Assembly: GCA_964475955.1 (NCBI GenBank)
Contig: CAYYZY010000238.1
Coordinates: 1 to 11,352 of the forward strand
Direction of reading: 5' to 3'
Origin: DATKZH01 sp964475955
GTDB lineage: Bacteria; Planctomycetota; Planctomycetia; Pirellulales; Thermoguttaceae
Length of the DNA stretch: 11,352 nt
This document shows positions 7,444-11,352 of the stretch, piece by piece (positions within the stretch are counted from its first letter, which is position 1; the number at the start of each line of letters is the position of its first letter). The notes under the pieces are model-generated. The model made no database searches. It was not told where the DNA came from and worked only from the letters and a program-made list of their open reading frames with translations. A program made the position numbers and the translations under genes.

Positions 7444-8049
7444 ATGCGTTTGGGACTACTGGGCGGGAGTTTCGACCCGGTCCACTACGGACACCTCCTC
7501 CTGGCCGAGCTCGCGCGCGAGCAGTGCGCGTTGGATGAGGTCTGGTTCGTGCCTGCGGGCGTGCCCCCCCACAAGCAAGACCGCCGCCTGACACCCGCCG
7601 AAGCGCGCGTCGAGATGCTCCAGTTGGCCCTTGCCGGGCACGAGGACTTCTCGGTGAGCCGCTACGAGGTTGACCGGGGGGGCGTGAGCTACACGGTCGA
7701 CACCCTGCGGCACGTCCGCGAGCAACTGCCCGATGCCGAGCCGTTTCTCTTGATGGGCTCCGACATGCTCCACGACCTGCCCCATTGGCGCGAAGCCGAA
7801 CAGGTCTGCCGGCTGGCCCTTCCCGTGGTGGTCAGCCGGCCGGGGGCCGGGGCTCCGCGCTTCGACTGCCTGGCCGGGCTGGCCTCGCCCGAGCGGATCG
7901 CCATGGCCCGGCAGCACCAGGTCGACATGCCGCAGGTCGACCTGAGCAGCCGGGAGATCCGCCGTCGGGTGGGGGCCGGATTGAGCATCCGGTATCAGAC
8001 GCCCCGGGCGGTCGAGAAATACATCGCCACGCACGCGCTGTACGGTTAA
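7444..8049 (+). CDS. nadD: Nicotinate-nucleotide adenylyltransferase NadD
   Basis: The product has 201 residues, the usual size for NadD. The enzyme joins nicotinate mononucleotide and ATP to give deamido-NAD and pyrophosphate, a step of cytosolic NAD biosynthesis. The sequence shows the nucleotidyltransferase signature GGSFDPVHYGH at 7-17, with the HxGH adenylyl-binding motif at 14-17. It also shows the typical PPHK at 41-44, the GSDML segment at 105-109, and the C-terminal SSREIRRR at 168-175, equivalent to the family's ISSTxIR motif. The ATG at 7444 begins directly at the first beta strand (MRLGLLGGSF), as expected, although no clear Shine-Dalgarno sequence precedes it. The gene stands alone on its strand and converges on the small gene at 8094-8351. 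In many bacteria nadD lies next to rsfS or proB/obg; none of these is here. Confidence 0.96.
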   Translation: MRLGLLGGSFDPVHYGHLLLAELAREQCALDEVWFVPAGVPPHKQDRRLTPAEARVEMLQLALAGHEDFSVSRYEVDRGGVSYTVDTLRHVREQLPDAEPFLLMGSDMLHDLPHWREAEQVCRLALPVVVSRPGAGAPRFDCLAGLASPERIAMARQHQVDMPQVDLSSREIRRRVGAGLSIRYQTPRAVEKYIATHALYG

Positions 8050-8084
8050 CCCCTCGCGCGCGGGGGCGTTTTTCGGTCGCCCCC
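8050..8084 (+). terminator. GC hairpin region after nadD, possible terminator
   Basis: Immediately after the nadD stop, CCCC (8050-8053) can pair with GGGG (8062-8065), with five T residues at 8069-8073 shortly after. Alternatively GGGGGCG (8062-8068) pairs perfectly with CGCCCCC (8078-8084) around those T residues. The two foldings exclude each other. It sits between convergent genes, where a terminator is expected. Confidence 0.42.
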
Positions 8085-8093
8085 AAACGGCCC

Positions 8094-8351
8094 TCACGCC
8101 GCCCTGCGCGCGCCGAGCAGGTTGCGAAGCGATTCCGACGTCGCCAGCGAGGCGGCGGCCCGGTCGCGGCGGAGGACCTCCAGCATCAGCTCCAGTTGGT
8201 CCAGCGGCCCGGCGGCCAGATCGAGAAAGACGAACTTCTGGCCTCGGATTTCGCAATCGCCGCCCCCGCCGTCGAGCCATTCCTGGCGCACGCGGTATCC
8301 CAATTGCCCAGCCAACGCGATCGCTTCCTCGAGCAGATCGACTGTGTGCAT
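8094..8351 (-). CDS. Small conserved-looking protein, function unknown
   Basis: The product has 85 residues and is soluble, with no signal peptide or membrane segment. An N-terminal helix (about 3-17) leads into an alternating, strand-like stretch (YRVRQEW, 19-25; CEIRGQKFVFLDL, 33-45). A second helix (about 49-70) follows, suggesting a compact alpha-beta fold. It resembles short proteins I associate with planctomycete genomes, but I cannot name a family or function. GGAG at 8363-8360 lies eight bases before the ATG, and a good promoter lies just upstream (8405-8433), so expression as a single-gene unit is likely. It converges on nadD with 44 bases between the stops. A role related to NAD metabolism is not implied by the sequence. 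Confidence 0.72.
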   Translation of the reverse strand: MHTVDLLEEAIALAGQLGYRVRQEWLDGGGGDCEIRGQKFVFLDLAAGPLDQLELMLEVLRRDRAAASLATSESLRNLLGARRAA

Positions 8352-8404
8352 CCCAGCTTCTCCAGACCGAAAGCCTCCGTGCCCAGCCAGCCGAAGCGAC
8401 GCGG

Positions 8405-8433
8405 ATTATACCGGCTTGCGTTTCAGTTGCCGA
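8405..8433 (-). promoter_or_regulatory. Sigma70-type promoter for the 85-residue protein
   Basis: On the minus strand TCGGCA (8433-8428, four of six to the -35 consensus) and a perfect TATAAT (8410-8405) are 17 bases apart. Transcription would start near 8398, about 47 bases before the ATG at 8351. Confidence 0.6.
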
Positions 8434-8651
8434 GACGTGTTCGACGATACGGTCCATAGTGGCTAACCCTTTATGCTGAATAGAGTTAAGACGCGGCTTT
8501 CCGGCAAGGCAGCGAGGACAACGGCAACGGGATAAGGCGGTGAGTCTGAAACGCGCAAACGCCGGTTTAACGATCAGGGGCTTCAGCCAAGAACCACAGA
8601 CTGTCCGGCCCGCACGACGCGTGGCAGCGGACGGCGAAGACCACTCGAATC

Positions 8652-8656
8652 GGAGG
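8652..8656 (+). promoter_or_regulatory. Shine-Dalgarno that sets the GTG start of the kinase
   Basis: GGAGG lies five bases upstream of the GTG at 8662. It decides for the GTG over a later ATG start inside the reading frame. Confidence 0.72.
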
Positions 8657-8661
8657 GACCC

Positions 8662-9504
8662 GTGACACGTGCCCCCAGCAGCGATGGCCCAAGCCTCGAG
8701 CAACAGAACGCGTTCCTCAAGCAGCAGTTGATGCAGGCGCAGAAGCTGACCGCCCTGGGCGAGCTCGTCGGCACCACCACCCATGAGTTCAACAACATCC
8801 TGATGACCGTGATCAACTACGCCAAACTGGGGCTCCGCCACAAGGACCCCGCCACCCGCGAGAAGGCCTTCGACAAAATCCTGGCCGCCGCCAACCGCGC
8901 CGCCAAGATCACCAACGGCGTGTTGGGCATGGCCCGAAACCGCTCCACCGGCCAGGAGCCCACCGACCTGGCCGCGCTGTTGGACGACACGCTGATGCTC
9001 CTCGAACGCGAAATGAACAAGTACCGCGTCCGCGTCGAAAGGCGGTTCGAGCCCGTGCCCGAGGCGTACGTCAACGGGAACCAGATCCAGCAGGTGTTGC
9101 TCAACCTGCTGATCAACGCCCGACAGGCCATGCCCAACGGGGGCCGACTGTTGGTCAAGTTGCTCCGCGACCCCGAGAAGAACATGATCGACCTGGTCAT
9201 CCGCGACTTCGGCTGCGGCATCCCCCACGAAAAGCTCCCCCACATCTTCGATTCCTTCTTCACCACCAAGGAGGGCCCCGATGCCAGCGGCAAGGGCGGC
9301 ACCGGACTGGGCCTCTCCATGTGCCGCGACATCATCGAAGCGCACCGCGGACGCATCCGCGTCGAGAGCACCGTGGGCAAGGGGACCGCGTTCACGCTGA
9401 AGCTGCCCACGGCGGCCAACGCCCCCGCGACCAAGTGCGGCCAGGCGGCGGCCGTCGCACCGCCGTCCCCCGTCGCCGATCACCCGCCGGTGAGCACGAA
9501 TTAG
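8662..9504 (+). CDS. Soluble histidine kinase without sensor domain
   Basis: The product has 280 residues. Residues about 11-35 form a Gln/Leu-rich coiled coil (SLEQQNAFLKQQLMQAQKL). It leads into a HisKA dimerisation domain whose H-box TTTHEFNN carries the phosphorylated His41. The HATPase_c domain follows with its N-box (NLLINARQAM, 148-157), G1 box (DFGCGIP, 182-188), F box (FDSFFTTK, 196-203) and G2 box (GTGLGLS, 213-219). All boxes needed for ATP binding and autophosphorylation are intact. The last 30 residues are an Ala/Pro-rich tail. There is no PAS, GAF or transmembrane segment, so the input must come through partner proteins or the coiled coil. No response regulator is encoded nearby, making it an orphan kinase. 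The GTG start is set by the ribosome binding site at 8652-8656. It converges on the lipoprotein gene. Confidence 0.92.
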   Translation: MTRAPSSDGPSLEQQNAFLKQQLMQAQKLTALGELVGTTTHEFNNILMTVINYAKLGLRHKDPATREKAFDKILAAANRAAKITNGVLGMARNRSTGQEPTDLAALLDDTLMLLEREMNKYRVRVERRFEPVPEAYVNGNQIQQVLLNLLINARQAMPNGGRLLVKLLRDPEKNMIDLVIRDFGCGIPHEKLPHIFDSFFTTKEGPDASGKGGTGLGLSMCRDIIEAHRGRIRVESTVGKGTAFTLKLPTAANAPATKCGQAAAVAPPSPVADHPPVSTN

Positions 9505-9536
9505 CGACGGCGCATCAACGACTTCCGCAAGAGCCG

Positions 9537-9579
9537 CTTTTCGCTCCGCGAAAAGACGTTTGTTCCCTGGAGAACGAAC
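9537..9579. terminator. Two adjacent hairpins between convergent genes
   Basis: CTTTTCG (9537-9543) pairs with CGAAAAG (9549-9555) around a five-base loop. Directly after it, GTTTGTTC (9558-9565) pairs with GAACGAAC (9572-9579) with one G-T wobble. They fill most of the gap between the kinase and the lipoprotein genes, so they may limit read-through from both sides. Neither is followed by a real T tract, so the terminator role is inferred. Confidence 0.4.
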
Positions 9580-9605
9580 GACGACATGGGTTGAATCCCC
9601 GCGCC

Positions 9606-10379
9606 TCAGCCCGACGCTTGCGCTGCCGGGGAAGTCGCCGGCGGTGCGGGAAGCGGGAGAACCTGGGGCGAACCGACCGGCGGCCCGGTCCCGGGAACCG
9701 GCGCTGCCATGGGCCCGTAGGGGCCCGGCACCGGCGACACGGCCGGTGGACCGCTCGGCGCCCCCATCGGCGGCCCCGCCACGCCGGCCCGCACCAAAAG
9801 TTGCCGGATGATGCGCTGCTCCAGCGCCGTGTCGCGGCCCATGGGGATCCAGTCTTCGTGGATCGGCTGTTCGCCCACCACGTCGACCACGCGCGTCAAC
9901 GACGAGTCGTTGCGGAACGTGGCCGAGCCGGCCGTGGAGCGCATCGGCCGGGCCACGTCTTCCAGTTCCTTGTACACGGCCACGTCGACCTCGTAGCCCC
10001 CCCCGGCCGGGCTCACCCGAACGGTGGCCCGGCGCCGGATCGACTGGAGCGTGCTTTCCAGCTTCTCGTAGGAATTGGCCGAATCGTGCCGCCAGGGCTC
10101 GAAAACCGTGGAGCCGACGGCCGGGAACGTGTCGAGCCGCCCCTCGGTCACCACGTCGCCCAACCGCCGGACGGGCTCCTCCCGGTCGATCTTGAAGTAG
10201 TCGTCGACCACGTCGACCACCGTCTCCCACGCCACCTCGTGGTCGGCGATGGGCAGCAGCACCGGGTTGTTCACGAAGACGTTCGTCGTCTCCCAGACCG
10301 GCGTCGTCACCGGCGGCGCCACCGCGCAACCGGCCGCGGCCAGCAACCCGAGCAGTCCGACGGCAATGGAGCGACGCAT
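9606..10379 (-). CDS. Proline-tailed lipoprotein, function unknown
   Basis: The product has 257 residues. The N terminus MRRSIAVGLLGLLAAAGC is a lipoprotein signal peptide, with Cys18 as the likely lipidated residue. The residue at -3 is Ala instead of the usual Leu. Residues about 45-200 form one conserved-looking domain with several distinctive stretches: VDVVDDYFKIDREEPVR (55-71), EGRLDTFP (79-86), SYEKLESTLQSIRRRATVRV (103-122) and a TRVVDVVGEQ segment (162-171). I associate this pattern with planctomycete envelope proteins of unknown role but cannot name a family. Residues about 201-257 are a low-complexity Pro/Gly/Ala tail, perhaps spanning peptidoglycan or the periplasm. The frame stays open far upstream through the repeat region. 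The ATG at 10379 is chosen because the signal peptide starts there; no Shine-Dalgarno sequence is visible. Confidence 0.82.
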   Translation of the reverse strand: MRRSIAVGLLGLLAAAGCAVAPPVTTPVWETTNVFVNNPVLLPIADHEVAWETVVDVVDDYFKIDREEPVRRLGDVVTEGRLDTFPAVGSTVFEPWRHDSANSYEKLESTLQSIRRRATVRVSPAGGGYEVDVAVYKELEDVARPMRSTAGSATFRNDSSLTRVVDVVGEQPIHEDWIPMGRDTALEQRIIRQLLVRAGVAGPPMGAPSGPPAVSPVPGPYGPMAAPVPGTGPPVGSPQVLPLPAPPATSPAAQASG

Positions 10380-10561
10380 CACGACCGGTTGACCCGAAAC
10401 CTGGCTCGCAAGAAGGGGTATCCTTCCACCCGACGCGGTGGTGCACGAAACGGCGGGCCGTAGTTTCCCAGGATGCCCCCCCGGCCGCAAGGCCAACTCG
10501 GTCCACGCCAAGTCGCCCAGTTCCCGTGTCTTTGCCATCTCGCCCCATCCCAAGCCTCGCG
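10380..10561. other. Upstream region of the lipoprotein gene
   Basis: No promoter hexamers or recognisable gene were found. A short minus-strand frame (10570-10379, TTG start, Trp-rich) ends with a TGA that shares one base with the lipoprotein ATG, but nothing else supports it. Confidence 0.4.
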
Positions 10562-10930
10562 TTTGGTCAACGATTCGCCGTTTTTCCGGGACCCGCCCCC
10601 CGTCGACCGATTCGCCCGGCGGCATTTTGGTCAACGGTTCGCCGTTTTTCCACAATGGCCCCCCGGTTGCCGATTCGCCCGGCGGCGCGGCGGCGTTTTG
10701 GTCAACAATTCGCCGTTTTTCCGGGACCCGCCCCCCGTCGACCGATTCGCCCGGCGGCATTTTGGTCAACGGTTCGCCGTTTTTCCACAATGGCCCCCCG
10801 GTTGCCGATTCGCCCGGCGGCGCGGCGGCGTTTTGGTCAACGATTCGCCGTTTTTCCACGATGGCCCCCCCGGTTGCCGATTCGCCCGGCGGCGCGGCGG
10901 CGTTTTGGTCAACGATTTCTCGCTTTTCCG
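10562..10930. repeat. Composite tandem repeat array (A-B-A-B-B' plus partial)
   Basis: Six occurrences of TTTGGTCAAC (at 10562, 10626, 10697, 10761, 10832, 10904) start successive units. Unit A is 64 bases (10562-10625, 10697-10760). Unit B is 71 bases (10626-10696, 10761-10831). A B-like unit of 72 bases (10832-10903) and a degenerate partial copy follow. The AB pair is a 135-base composite whose two copies (10562-10696 and 10697-10831) differ at a single base (10572 G versus 10707 A). A and B share CGATTCGCC-type motifs and GCCGTTTTTCC but differ in the middle (GTCGACC in A, GGTTGCC in B). Neither 64 nor 71 is a multiple of three, so the units do not encode one repeated peptide. Several unit starts fold as CGGCG/CGCCG arms followed by T5 (for example 10691-10720 and 10826-10855). 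Confidence 0.9.
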
Positions 10931-11352
10931 GGTCGGAGGGGGCCCGGTCCGCGCTCCGCCCCCCGCGAGCAGGTGGCACGAGCCCCCGAGGCCGTCGCCC
11001 CGCCGTGGTGCACATTCCACTTGGTCTTTCCGCATGAACGGCCCCTTGTTGTCTCCGCGGTCCTCGCGAACGCGACCTGCCGGGAACGCCCTCCGCGGCG
11101 TTCCGCGTGTTCCGCAGGACCGCAACGGTACCGAGGCCGTTCCCTCCAGTCGGCCGCACAGGCGGCCAAATCGCGGCCGTGGTCTCGCGACCGTACATCC
11201 GGCCCGCTTGTGTCGCTAGGAACCGGCGATTGGCCACAGGGTAGCTCGTGTTCCGCCTTCATCTCTTCCGGCGCCGTACGCCGAAGGCGTTCCGTATCCT
11301 AGTGTTCTGTCACAGCTTAATTGTCGGGTAGACCGACTTTAGTTTCGTTCGG
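10931..11352. other. No gene seen to the window edge
   Basis: GC-rich sequence without recognisable protein homology in any frame. Open frames here are continuations of those crossing the repeat. The last 60 bases become AT-richer and include TAGTGTTCTGTCACAG (11300-11315). A small hairpin GTCGG/CCGAC follows (11323-11327 and 11332-11336), then a T-rich stretch. A gene or mobile element may begin beyond the edge. Confidence 0.45.

Larger units (their letters stand above)
8352..8661. other. Divergent intergenic region, 310 bases
   Basis: It holds the minus-strand promoter at 8405-8433 and the ribosome binding site of the histidine kinase gene (8652-8656). The plus-strand promoter for the kinase was not identified. 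An AT-richer patch at about 8469-8490 (TTTATGCTGAATAGAGTTAA) is the likeliest place for its -10, but no matching -35 is seen. No small gene is supported. Confidence 0.45.

Noticed and set aside
7456..10548. A 1030-codon open frame on the minus strand across nadD, the small gene, the kinase and the lipoprotein
   Set aside because: It runs antisense or out of frame to four well supported genes and has no recognisable domain. Its length reflects GC bias.
10379..10570. A 63-codon minus-strand frame ending in TGATG overlap with the lipoprotein start
   Set aside because: It begins with TTG inside the repeat edge, has no ribosome binding site, and gives a Trp/Arg/Gly-rich product without known features. 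The one-base overlap alone is weak evidence of translational coupling.
10562..10930. CRISPR array
   Set aside because: The stretches between the shared motifs are themselves repeated instead of unique, the unit is too long for repeat plus spacer, and no cas gene is present.
10438..11302. Long plus- and minus-strand frames through the repeat array giving repetitive peptides
   Set aside because: The subunits are 64 and 71 bases, so the frame changes at each boundary and only the 135-base pair returns to phase. Several frames are open at once, which points to lack of stops in GC-rich DNA, not to coding.

Overview
This GC-rich window reads as chromosomal sequence from a planctomycete, probably of the Pirellulales type. 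That assignment is inference from the gene families: a long NfeD-like membrane protein with two ClpP-like domains, an exported caspase-fold protein, a soluble histidine kinase with no sensor domain, and small proteins and a lipoprotein of a kind I associate with Planctomycetes. Eight protein-coding genes are supported. No tRNA, rRNA, CRISPR array or transposase gene was found.

Layout. Positions 182-2458 (-) encode the NfeD-like protein, which has a near-consensus sigma70 promoter 240 bases upstream. Divergent to it, 3003-4403 (+) encodes a B12-binding-domain-type radical SAM enzyme. It converges, with a 19-base gap, on 4423-6531 (-), an exported caspase-like (peptidase C14) protein. Next, 6870-7184 (-) is a 104-residue membrane or secreted small protein with a very strong ribosome binding site and its own intrinsic terminator (6777-6821). 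Positions 7444-8049 (+) are nadD, of NAD biosynthesis. It converges on 8094-8351 (-), an 85-residue protein with its own promoter. Positions 8662-9504 (+) encode a soluble histidine kinase. It converges on 9606-10379 (-), a proline-tailed lipoprotein. The last kilobase has no recognisable gene but holds a striking two-level tandem repeat (10562-10930).

How the genes relate. Neighbouring genes mostly alternate in strand, and the only adjacent same-strand pair (small protein and caspase) is separated by a terminator. The window therefore looks like a run of single-gene transcription units, not one operon-encoded system. The NfeD-like protein, caspase-like protein, small TM protein and lipoprotein all have export or membrane signals, so envelope functions are over-represented. 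NadD is housekeeping, and the kinase has no response regulator beside it.

The observations most worth a second look are: (i) the 135-bp composite repeat, duplicated with a single mismatch and built from 64- and 71-bp subunits that each carry a hairpin-plus-T5 motif; (ii) the NfeD-like protein, in which both ClpP-like domains appear to lack the serine nucleophile; (iii) the secreted caspase-like protein with an intact His-Cys dyad, an EF-hand-like loop and extra C-terminal domains; and (iv) the long leader ahead of the NfeD-like gene. I do not see convincing evidence for a complete new multi-gene system.
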